64,000 nt of DNA, taken from contig NC_080543.1 in assembly GCF_028640845.1 (NCBI RefSeq), positions 5,572,959 to 5,636,958 on the forward strand. The letters are read 5' to 3'. This stretch comes from Ahaetulla prasina. Lineage: Eukaryota; Chordata; Lepidosauria; Squamata; Colubridae. Numbering within the stretch: position 1 is the first letter of the stretch; every line of letters starts with the position of its first letter. The position numbers and the translations under genes are program-made. The notes under the pieces are model-generated. The model ran no database searches. It was not told where the DNA came from and was given only the letters and a program-made list of their open reading frames with translations. This document shows positions 1 through 8,930 of this stretch, one piece after another.

Positions 1-124
1 AAAGTGGAACTAGAACTCACCGTGTCCCATATTGTAATCTGGGCTCTTAACTCCTAGACCAAAGTGGTCCTTACTAAATTATTTTTTATTAAAACTGATG
101 AAGGGCTCTTGAGATGCCAAAGCA

Positions 125-172
<48 letters not shown>

Positions 173-239
173 AACAAACACAAAATCAACTGGCTTAATA
201 AAAATTCTATTCTATTCTATTCTATATATATATCTCACA

Positions 240-395
240 GTGACAAATACAGGTAATAGCCCTCAATGTACTACCATAATTGAGCTCAAAATTTCTGTTA
301 AGTATGCTCTGCCCCATTTTACAATTTGTCATGCCACAGTTGTTAAGTGAATCACTGCAACTGTTAAATTAGTAACACAGTTGTATAACACGTCT
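240..395 (+). mobile_element. M-MITE fragment
   Basis: Diagnostic M-MITE phrases are present: GAGCTCAAAATTTCTGTTAAG, CCCATTTTACAATTTGTCATGCC and GTTGTTAAGTGAATCACTGC. Both termini are missing. It adjoins the SINE-V array. Confidence 0.65.
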
Positions 396-676
396 GGCTT
401 TCATGACTCCAGTAGGACTAGAACTCACCGTCTCCTGGTGATTGGCCCAACGTCACCCAGCCAGCTTTCATGCCTAAGGCGGGACTAGAACTCACCGTCT
501 CCTGGTGATTGGCCCAAAGTCACCCAGCCGGCTTTCTTGCCTAAGGCGGGACTAGAACTCACCGTCTCCTGGTGATTGGCCCAACCTCACCCAGCCGGCT
601 TTCCTGCCTAAAGCAGGACTAGAACTCACTGTCTCCTGGTGATTGCCCCAAATTCACCCAGCTGCCTTTCATGCCT
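396..676 (-). repeat. SINE-V tandem units (about four)
   Basis: Units of 62-67 bp carry GACTAGAACTCACCGTCTCC and TGATTGGCCCAA, the reverse complement of the units at 23.8, 40.9 and 58.3 kb. Each unit contains a degenerate pol III B-box (GAGTTCTAGTC on the minus strand). Confidence 0.8.
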
Positions 677-810
677 AAAGTGGAACTAGAACTCACCGTG
701 TCCCATATTGTAATCTGGGCTCTTAACTCCTAGACCAAAGTGGTCCTTACTAAATTATTTTTTATTAAAACTGATGAAGGGGTCTTGAGATGCCAAAGCA
801 TTTCCTTTCA

Positions 811-849
<39 letters not shown>

Positions 850-893
850 ACACACACAAACAAACACAAAATCAACTGGCTTAATAAAAAATT

Positions 894-1354
894 ATTGCCT
901 CTCTAGATTTTCATAAAATTCCCATTGAAAAAATCATTTTCTTAGTGCCGTAACAGAAGTGAGCAACAATAAGACTACAGCAGCTTACCAGCCAAGCCAC
1001 GTGACTGGGATCCTTCATAGCCTTCAAGGTCCCTAGAGGCCATCCAGCCCACCCCACCCCCTTCTCAACAGAGGGAGGGCAAATGAAAGCATGCCAGACA
1101 GATGCTTTTCTGCCTCCTGCCCGAACCCATGGGGATGGGGGGCAGCCACCTCCGGACCAAATTATCAGATTCAATTTAGGATCACGGCTGCCGTTGGAAA
1201 ACCCGGTAAGCAGAAAATTAATTAATACGGGAGACGAGAGGAAAAAGAAGCCCAGATTTTCATCAATGGTCTCCTTAACATCCAAACTGCTTGCGCAGCA
1301 ATTTGGATGCAATTATTTTAGCTCCTTCGTAGCGCAAAAAAGCAGAACTGCCTT
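894..1354. other. No gene recognised
   Basis: Mixed-composition sequence with a short CR1-like phrase near 1018-1060 (CAAGGTCCCTAGAGGCCATCC). Nothing else is recognisable. Open frames on both strands here run into the adjacent simple repeat. Confidence 0.5.
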
Positions 1355-2310
1355 AATTTCTTTCTTCCTTTCTTTCCTTCCTTCCCTCCCTCCTTCCTCC
1401 TTTCTCTCCCTTCCTTCTTCCTTTCTTCCCTCCTTCCTCCTTTCTCTCCCTTCCTTCTTCCTTTCTTCCCTCCCTCTTCTCTCCCTTCCTTCCTTCCCCT
1501 TTTCTCTTCCTTCCTTCCCTCCCCTCTCCCTCCCTCTTCTCTCCCTTCCTTCCCCTTCCTTCTTCCTTCCTTCCTTCCTTCCTCCTCTTCTCTTCCTTCC
1601 TTCCTCCTTCCTTCTTCTCTCCTTCCTTCCTTCCTTCCTCCTTCCTTCCTTCCTCCTCCTCTTCTCTCCCTTCCTTATTTCCTTCCCTTTGTCTTCCTTC
1701 CTTCCCTCCTTCCTCCTCTTCTCTCCTTCCTTCCTTCCTTCCCTCCTTTTCTCTTCCATCCTTCCCTCCTTCTTTATTTCCTTTTCCTTTCTCTTCCTTC
1801 CCTCCTCCTGTTCTTTCCTTCCTTCCCTCTCTGCCTCCTTCCCCTTTTCTCTTCCTTCCCTCTCCCTCCTTTCCTTCCCTTCATCCTTCCCTTTTTCTTC
1901 CTTCCTTCCTTTACTCCCTCCCTCCCTGTTCTTTCCCTTCCTTCCTTCTCTCTCTGCCTCCTTCCCCTTTTCTCTTCCTTCCCTCTGTCCCTCCTTTCCT
2001 TCCTTCCCTCCATCCTTCCTTTTTTCTTCCTTCCTTCCTTCACTCCCTCCCTCCTTCTTCTTTCCCTTCCTTCCTTCCCTCTCTGCCTCCTTCCCCTTTT
2101 CTCTTCCTTCCCTCTGTCCCTCCTTTCTTTCCTTCTCTCCATCCTTCCTTTTTTCTTCCTTCCTTCACTCCCTCCCTCTTCTTTCCATTCCTTCCTTCCC
2201 TCTCTGCCTCCTTCCCCTTTTCTCTTCCTTCCCTCTGTCCCTCCTTTCTTTCCTTCTCTCCATCCTTCCCTTTTTCTTCCTTCCTTCCTTCCTTCTTCCT
2301 CCCCCTCCTA
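1355..2310. repeat. Polypyrimidine array (TTCC/CTCC), left arm of inverted repeat
   Basis: About 955 bp of nearly pure C/T on the + strand. From about 1820 a higher-order unit near 125 bp recurs, marked by CTGCCTCCTTCCCCTTTTCT at about 1830, 1955, 2083 and 2205. The same phrase recurs in reverse complement at 2650-3050. Long open frames here are low-complexity artefacts. Confidence 0.95.
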
Positions 2311-2554
2311 CTCCTGGCTTGTGTTGAATTTCAACCATGTTGTTAAATTAGGAAATTAGGCAAATGAACAGCACTCCTTGCAGTTTCTCAGCTCTGCCAA
2401 CCTAAACCCGCTTGGCGTCAGCGGTTCGTTATGGGGGATACCACAAGGGGAGGAAATTCAAACAGTCACCCGGAGTGAAAATTGTGTCTTGCGTATTTCC
2501 ACCCACAAAGGCAGCCTTGTTGTATCGTTTTCAGTTCATAAAGTGTAATATATA

Positions 2555-3117
2555 GGAAGGGGAGGGGAGGGGAGGAGACGGGAGGGGAGGAGAGGGAGGG
2601 AGGAAGGGAGGAAGGAAGGAAAAGAAGAGAAATGGAGAGAGTGAAGGAAGAGAAAAGGGGAAGGAGGTAGAGAGGGAAGAAAGGAAGGGAAAGAAGAGGG
2701 AGGGAGAAGGAAGGAAGGAAGAAAAAGGGAAGGAAAGGAGGGAAAGGGGAGGAAGAGAAAAGGGGAAGGAGGTAGAGAGGGAAGAAAGGAAGGAAGAGAA
2801 GAGGAGGGACAGAGGGAAGGAAGAGAAAAGGGGAAGGAAGCAGAGAGGGAAGAAAGGAAGGGAAAGAAGAGGGAGGGAGGGAGAAAGTAAGGAAGGAAGG
2901 GGGAAGGAAGGAAGGAAAAGAAGAGGGAGAGAGGGAGTGAAGGAAGGAAGGAAGAAAAAGGGAAGGATGAAGGGAAGGAAAGGAGGGAGAGGGAAGGAAG
3001 AGAAAAGGGGAAGGAGGCAGAGAGGGAAGGAAGGGAAAGAAGAGGGACGGAGGAAGGAAGGAAGGAAGGAAGGAAGGAAGGAAGGAAGGAAGGAAGGAAG
3101 GAAGGAAGGAAGGAAAT
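2555..3117. repeat. Polypurine array (GGAA), right arm of inverted repeat
   Basis: About 560 bp of A/G on the + strand, including GAGAAAAGGGGAAGGAGG repeats and a terminal pure (GGAA)n from about 3052. It is the reverse complement of phrases in 1820-2300. The arms are separated by about 245 bp of ordinary sequence (2311-2554). Confidence 0.95.
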
Positions 3118-3600
3118 AAATCTCCCCATCAGAAGAGGTGACCGGTGTTGCTCTGCTAAAAAACAGAAATTCACATGTGCTTATTGGGATGAATCGACTT
3201 TGGTAAAGATTTCAAAAGATGGATGATTTCCTTTGTATAAAATTGGTACCCACCCCTCATTTCTCAACGCTCTTTCAGGGAGAGATATTAAAGTTAAAAC
3301 TAGAGCGATGTTCACCTATGTACTTCTGGGACGCGAAGAAGAACTGGGCATCTCATTAGACGTTATTTATTGATTATATTGTCTTTTTTTCCCAAGGTCC
3401 CAAGCAGGCTCCCTTAATTTTGTCCTCTCAATAACCCTGCGAGGGAGGCCTCGGCTGAGAAAATAAGAGAAGCCCCTTAGATATCATTTGAGTTTCTCTC
3501 CACCCATTCATTTATGCAATTTATTCATCTCTAAGTGACTCTGGACAACTCACAACAGTTAAAAAGAACAACAGCCGCCGAAAAACCAGTATACAAATAT
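3118..3600. other. No gene recognised
   Basis: Apparently low-copy sequence. A weak LINE 3'-end-like phrase (GACTCTGGACAACTCACAAC) lies near 3537-3557. No conserved coding frame was seen. Confidence 0.5.
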
Positions 3601-3607
3601 ATATCCT

Positions 3608-3790
3608 TCACAGGGGGAAAATGGATGGACTTCAATTCCCAGAATTCCCCCAGCCGGCCTGCTTTAAGGAGTTAGGACTCCAACCGCTTCCTGGGGGATT
3701 CTGGGAGTTGAAGTCCATCCGTGCCACCGGGAAAATTCTGGGACTTGAAGTCCACCCGACTTAAAAGTTGCCAATGTTAAGAAACCCTGT
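3608..3790. mobile_element. Fold element relics
   Basis: GGACTTCAATTCCCAGAATT and two inverted GAAGTCCA blocks, plus TTAAAAGTTGCCAATGTTAAG, form degenerate hairpin arms of the Fold family. No target duplication is evident. Confidence 0.55.
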
Positions 3791-4078
3791 GCTAAAGAGA
3801 GACCAACCGGAAAGTTACAGCCACAATTGTGTGATGCGCTGAGCATGCCTCACAACCAGGACGCCTGCAGCCATTCGCACAACTTGTGCAATTTGTCTTT
3901 CGTAACAGGATAAGTGCTCACTTTGGAGATAAAGCTGTAAGAATTTATTGTCTCCCTTTGTTTGCCAGGTTTTTTTTTTCTTTCACACAACTAATTCCAA
4001 TTATTTGTGTGAAAAAGACAATTTAAGTCCTTGTTTGTCAACCTGATTTGATTTTAAAGCGGGTTGAAACTATTTTGC

Positions 4079-4079
<1 letters not shown>

Positions 4080-4151
<72 letters not shown>
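4080..4151. repeat. (ATT)n microsatellite
   Basis: About 24 uninterrupted trinucleotide units. The flanks are unremarkable. Confidence 0.97.
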
Positions 4152-4208
4152 GAAAATCAAAGTAGCCATTCCACTGGGCAGCCTAGAAAAACAATAACAA
4201 CGCTGCAT

Positions 4209-4384
4209 TACAGGTAGTCCTCGACTTATGACAAGTGAGCCCAGAATTTATGCTGCTAAGTGAGACATTTGTTAAGTGACTTTTGCCCCATTTTATGATT
4301 TTCCTTGCCACAGTTGTTAAGTGTGTTACGTTATGACACTGCAACGGTCATAAATGTGAGTCAGTTGCCAAGCAGATTACCTTT
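4209..4384 (+). mobile_element. M-MITE, 5' part
   Basis: Starts TACAGGTAGTCCTCGACTTA, the family terminus flanked by TA, and continues through TTGTTAAGTGACTTTTGCCC to GTGAGTCAGTTGCCAAG, then stops. Confidence 0.75.
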
Positions 4385-4522
4385 AGATGTAGGTAATCCT
4401 TGATTTACAGCTTTTTTTAAAGTGATGATTCAAAGCTACAACACCACTGAAAAAAGAAACTTATGACCGGTCTTCAGATTTACGACCATTGCAGTAGCCC
4501 CATGATCACATAATCAAAATTC

Positions 4523-5215
4523 AGATGCTTATTTATTTTATTATTTATTTATTAATTGCATTTGTATACCGCCCTTCTCCCGAAGGACTCAGGGCGGTAA
4601 ACAGCCAGTTTAAAAGATACAATAACTGCAGAAAACATAATTGCTACCAACCTGCCTTCCATTGAGGACCTGTATACTGCACGAATCAAGAAGAGGGCCG
4701 TGAAAATATTTACAGACCCCTCGCATCCTGGACATAAACTGTTTCAACTCCTACCCTCAAAACGACGCTATAGAGCACTGCACACTAGAACAACTAGACA
4801 CAAGGACAGTTTTTTCCCGAAGGCCATCACTCTGCTAAACAAATAATTCCCTCAACACTGTCAGACTATTTACTGAATCTGCTCTACTATTAATCTTCTC
4901 ATCGTTCCCATCACCCATCTCTTTCCACTTATGACTGTGTGACTATAACTTTGTTGCTGGCAATCCTTGTGATTTATATTGATATATTGACCATCAATTG
5001 TGTTGTAAATGTTGTACCTTGATGAAGGTATCTTTTCTTTTATCTACACTGAGAGCGTATGCACCAAGACAAATTCCTTGTGTGTCCAATCACACTTGGC
5101 CAATAAAATTCTATTCTAAAAAAAAAATTCTATTCTAAAAACAAAACTAAAATTTATATAAATAGAGGCCAAAATTAAAAACTAAGTAATAATAAAAACT
5201 AAAACCCCATTTAAA
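4523..5215 (-). mobile_element. LINE-B 3' end, interrupted
   Basis: TATACCGCCCTTCTCCCGAA at 4565 is the reverse complement of the LINE-B 3' terminus. The matching AT-rich continuation (AAAACCCCATTTAAAATTAC) resumes after 5127. A LINE-A fragment sits between. Confidence 0.6.
4624..5127 (+). mobile_element. LINE-A 3' fragment (RT C-terminus and tail)
   Basis: Encodes the LPSIEDLYTARIKKRAVKIF-type C-terminal end of an L2/CR1-group reverse transcriptase, stops after AITLLNK, then has the characteristic 3' UTR (CACTTGGCCAATAAAATTCT) and a short TTCTA tail. 5'-truncated and inactive. Confidence 0.85.
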
Positions 5216-5499
5216 ATTACTTAATCAGATGCTTGGCAACTGACTCGTATTTATGACGGTTGCAGCGTCTCGGGGGGGGGGGAGGGGTCACGTGATCTCC
5301 TTTTGTGACCTGACTTCATTTAGTGACCGTTCACTCAAGTTTTTCACACTTTACGACCGCTGCGGCATCTCCACGATCGCGTGATCAAAATTCAGGCGCT
5401 TGGCAACTGACTCGTATTTACGACGGTTGTAGCATCACGGGAGGTGTGTGTGTGTAATGCGATCTCCTTTTGTGACCTGACAAGCATGGGGAAGCAGGA

Positions 5500-5777
5500 C
5501 TCACCTAACAGGGCCGGTGAATGGCGCAGGCTGGTAAGGCCTGTTATTAAGAACACAAAGCCTGCAATTACTGCAGGTTCGAGCCCGGCCCAAGGTTGAC
5601 TCAGCCTTCCATCCTTTATAAGGTAGGTAAAATGAGGACCCAGATTGTTGGGGGCGCAATAAGTTGACTTTGTAAAAAAATATACAAAATAGAATGAGAC
5701 TATTGCCTTACACACTGTAAGCCGCCCTGAGTCTTCGGAGAAGGGCGGGGTATAAATGTAAAACAAAACAAAAAAAA
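5500..5777 (+). mobile_element. SINE-S (Sauria-type tRNA SINE)
   Basis: tRNA-like head with B-box GCAGGTTCGAGCCCGG near 5573, body GGTTGACTCAGCCTTCCATC, and LINE-derived end GTAAGCCGCCCTGAGTCTTC followed by an A-rich tail. It interrupts an M-MITE. Confidence 0.85.
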
Positions 5778-5892
5778 ACACGGTGTTACTAACTTTAACA
5801 ACTGCACCGATTCACTGAACAACGGTGGCAAGGAACGTCGTAAAATGTCTCAACTGTCTCACTTAGCAACAGGAATAGTGGGCTCAATATTG

Positions 5893-6496
5893 CAATACAG
5901 AGGAATTATTGAGTCTGTCATTTGCACCTCTATAACTGTCTGGTTCGGTTCTGCAACCCAACAAGAAAAACACAGACTTCAGAGGATCATTAGAACTGCA
6001 GAAAAAATAATTGCTACCAACTTGCCTTCCATTGAGGACCTGTATACTGCACGAATCAAGAAGAGGGCCGTGAAAATATTTACAGACCCCTCGCATCCAG
6101 GACATAAACTGTTTCAACTCCTACCCTCAAAACGACGCTATAGAGCACTGCACACCAGAACAACTAGACACAAGAACAGTTTCTTCCTAAACGCCATCAC
6201 TCTGCTAAACAAATAATTCCCTCAACACTGTCAGACTATTTACTGAATCTGCACTACTATTAATCGTTTCATAGTTCCCATCACCAATCTCTTTCCACTT
6301 TATGACTATAACTTGTTGCTGGCAATCCTTATGATTTATATTGATATATTGACCATCAATTGTGTTGTAAATGTTGTACCTTGATGAACGTATCTTTTCT
6401 TTTATGTACACTGAGAGCCTATGCACCAAGACAAATTCCTTGTGTGTCCAATTACACTTGGCCAATAAAAATTCTATTCTATTCTATTCTATTCTA
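5893..6496 (+). mobile_element. LINE-A 3' fragment
   Basis: Begins inside the RT thumb/C-terminal region (RGIIESVICTSITVWFGSAT), with about 100 intact codons to AITLLNK, then the 3' UTR and (TTCTA)n. 5'-truncated. Close to the copies at 21.1 and 51.0 kb. Confidence 0.9.
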
Positions 6497-6497
6497 A

Positions 6498-6930
6498 TTC
6501 AGGGGTGGTATTCACTTACCTTCATAACCGGTTTGCAAATGTGAATGTGTGCGTGCTTGCGCCAACTCCGTGAATGCGCAGAGCCTTCCGCAAATGTGCA
6601 GAGGGTAAAAAACAGAACGCGAGTGGGCGGAGCCAGTGGTGAAATCCGAACCGGTTTAGTACAGGTTCGCTGGCCGCGCATGCGCGCTGCGTGCCAAATG
6701 CACACTGCATACTTGCATGCGCAGTGCGCACCATGCACCAAAATGCAAGGTGCATGTGCGCAGTGCACGCCAAAAGAAGGCATGCAGTAAGTAGAACAGT
6801 GCGGGGGGGGCGTGATCAGCTGTGGCGCACAATTTTTTTTAACTTTTAAAAGCATTTTTTTTTACATTCGTCCGAAATGATTTTAAAAGTAAAAAAAAAA
6901 GGCTCTGATGATTGCGTGACTCAGCGGTGA
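6498..6930 (+). mobile_element. hAT-N element part with CpG-rich interior
   Basis: Starts CAGGGGTGGTATTCACTTAC and contains a second terminus-like GCCAGTGGTGAAATCC near 6633. GCGCATGCGC-type purine/pyrimidine alternation is frequent. The TTTTAAAAGCATTTTTT end matches the 34.4-35.2 kb array. Small open frames on both strands are not conserved proteins. Confidence 0.55.
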
Positions 6931-7450
6931 TTGTCAAAGCCTTTTTGTTGTGTCTGCACCCCACCCCACCCCGAGCCGGGCTTCCTGCCAGAAAGTGACT
7001 CAGAAAGTGAGGGGGAAGGGCCGTCAGGACTTACCTTGGGAGCACCGGCTTCCCTGGCTCAGCTCCAGGAGCCAGAGGCAGGCCAGGTGGAAGAGATAAC
7101 GAGGCCTCCATCCCCTGACTCTCCCCCCCTCCAGGCCACGCCTCTAGACCCAGCTGATGGCAATCAGGCCTGGCTGGACCCTAGGTTTCGTAGGCAGGAG
7201 AGGCGGGAACAACAGAAGCAGGGGTGGGGCAGGCCTAGGAAGTGCTGAGTCACGGAGCCACACCACACAGGATATAAAACCAGCGAGGGCTGCTATGCCT
7301 CTTCGTAGCAGGCAAATCAACTGCTTGACTAAGAGCTGAAGTACTGTTTGTTCCTGGGTGACTCATCAGCATCAAGGGAGATAACAGAGTCACTTGGCAG
7401 ACGCTCGCTAGTTTGCTGCCAGAGCTGATAGTGCCGGCTAATTAAGCCAT
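6931..7450 (+). mobile_element. LTR-like segment
   Basis: GC-rich block with a small open frame, then AGTGCTGAGTCACGGAGC, a TATA-like GGATATAAAACC at about 7269 and a downstream transcribed-looking region. The layout parallels the LTR-like block at 43.6-44.1 kb. No gag or pol sequence, primer site or clear target duplication was found, so the family is unassigned. Confidence 0.4.
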
Positions 7451-7765
7451 CATTTGGACGGAGGCGAGGGGGGACAGAACACTTTTTTTAACCTTTTAAA
7501 AGCATTTTGTTACAACCTCTTCCTACCATTCGGGCGGGAAAAGCGAGTGAGCCGGAAAGAAGCGGCAAGCGGGCAATTGAGTGGGCATGGGCGGGGGGGG
7601 GGGGGCAGGGATTTTTTCTACCAGTTCTCCGAACCACCCACCGCCATTACTACTAGATCGGCCACTCCGGTCCGAACTGGGAGCATTTCACCCCTGGCCA
7701 GAGCCTCCCACAGCCGCCGCTAGTGTTTCACCCGAACCGGACAGAACCGGCTGAATTCCATCATT
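7451..7765. mobile_element. hAT-N remainder
   Basis: Resumes the TTTTAAAAGCATTTTGTTAC motif and has two GAACTGGGAGCATTTCACCCC/GAACCGGCTGAATTCCA end-like phrases. Probably the right part of the element interrupted by the LTR-like segment. Confidence 0.45.
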
Positions 7766-8208
7766 GGCTCAATGGAATATTGGAGTCACTTGCGGTCGTT
7801 CAGCCGAGGACAACCTGTATTTCAAACGGTCCGCGAGAGGATTAATTAATAAAATTCAAGCAATCAGGGATGCTCAACTCACGAATATGAAAACTAACAT
7901 TTCAGCATTCTGGTCCTCCTTCGATGGAAAAAAAAAAACCAGTTTGTGGAATTGAGAGGGGAAGCTTAAGCAGGGAGGGAAAAAGAAGGGAAGAGAAAAT
8001 AAACGAATGCAGCTTGCTTGCTTGGGACGTCACACATGGTTCTCGTTAGGAGGCATCAATGAAAAAACCCAACTCGTTGCCTGTCAGGATTCCTCGATCC
8101 TAACCAGAGCCACCAGCCACCCACCAAGACAGATGGGCCTTCCAAAAAATCTGGAGAACACCACAATTCATTCAGAAAACTGTGGCAGCATTTGAAGCCC
8201 AGAAAAAC
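7766..8208. other. No gene recognised
   Basis: Apparently low-copy sequence without a coding frame, RNA structure or repeat that I recognise. Confidence 0.5.
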
Positions 8209-8216
8209 CTCTGGAA

Positions 8217-8329
8217 CAGGGGTCTCCAACCTTGGCAACTTTAAGCCAGGAGAACTTCAAACACCCAGAATTCAACTTCTGGGAGTTGAAGTTCTCCAGT
8301 CTTAAAGCTGCCAAAGTTAGAGATCCCTG
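8217..8329. mobile_element. Fold hairpin element, intact with target duplication
   Basis: CAGGGGTCTCCAACCTTGGC at the left is inverted at the right (…AGAGATCCCTG). The two arms form a hairpin through GAACTTC and GAAGTTC. The perfect 8-bp duplication CTCTGGAA flanks it at 8209-8216 and 8330-8337, which fits hAT-type insertion. Confidence 0.85.
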
Positions 8330-8584
8330 CTCTGGAAGGAATGTGAGATCTCAACGGCAGAAGACCCACTGATGGCCACAAAGCTGGAAGACTTTTTAAA
8401 AAGGTGGGTTCACTGGTTCCCATGGAGGATGAGGGGGCTCCGAGCAAAAGTTCTCCAAGATATGGAAGCAAGACTCTCTGAGCGGGTGGGGGAACTAAGA
8501 CAGCTGATCTCAGCTCGGATGGGTTAGGTGGTTGGCACGCAACGAGAAGCGAGACGTCAAAGGATACCATTATATGGTTGATTT

Positions 8585-8769
8585 CGGCAGCGGGTTTCCA
8601 ATATTCTTACCACCGGTTCGCCAAATGAGCATGCCTCCCACGCATGCGCACGGTCTCGAAAACGTGCCTAAATAGTACGGCATAGAGCTGGGGCAGGTGG
8701 CCGGGCTCACCTGCGATTTCCGCTACCGGCTCTCTCGAACCGGTACGAACCGCCTGAATACCACCACTG
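8585..8769. mobile_element. hAT-N element with 8-bp duplication
   Basis: Ends GAATACCACCACTG, the inverted family terminus. The left terminus is degraded. The 8-bp GTTGATTT is duplicated exactly at 8577-8584 and 8770-8777. Confidence 0.75.
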
Positions 8770-8930
8770 GTTGATTTGTTTGAACATGGCAAAATAGGCA
8801 AGCAAAGCAATGATCTCTGGTTAAACCCGGGTTTGGCGTGTTGTGTGAATCTGCCAGTGTATTTTCCAGGTCCATTTTTTTATAACTGCAAACCGTCTTC
8901 CTAGTGGAGAAGACTCAGGGGGGAAGGGGA

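Larger units (their letters stand above)
1..893. repeat. 676-bp direct duplication, two partial copies
   Basis: The window start (AAAGTGGAACTAGAACTCACC) recurs at 677 and the match continues through the CT/CA microsatellite to the TGGCTTAATAAAAA motif. Copy 1 extends off the left edge. Copy 2 occupies about 677-893. (CT)n and (CA)n runs lie at 126-170 and 809-855. Confidence 0.85.
4387..5892 (-). mobile_element. M-MITE interrupted by LINE-B, LINE-A and SINE-S
   Basis: M-MITE sequence in minus orientation occupies 4387-4522, 5216-5499 and 5778-5892. It is split by a LINE-B fragment (itself split by LINE-A) and by a SINE-S. TCAGATGCTT flanks the LINE-B insertion on both sides. Internal 5330-5450 partly repeats 5210-5290, so two M-MITE copies may be joined. 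Confidence 0.65.

Noticed and set aside
1083..2327. 414-codon frame with an ordinary N-terminal part
   Set aside because: After about 90 codons it becomes repeat translation. The first part has no recognised motif and the reverse frame is equally long.
6931..7248. 105-codon frame MSKPFCCVC… as a gene
   Set aside because: It lies in a repeated LTR-like block with a TATA box just downstream. No conserved domain and no independent support.
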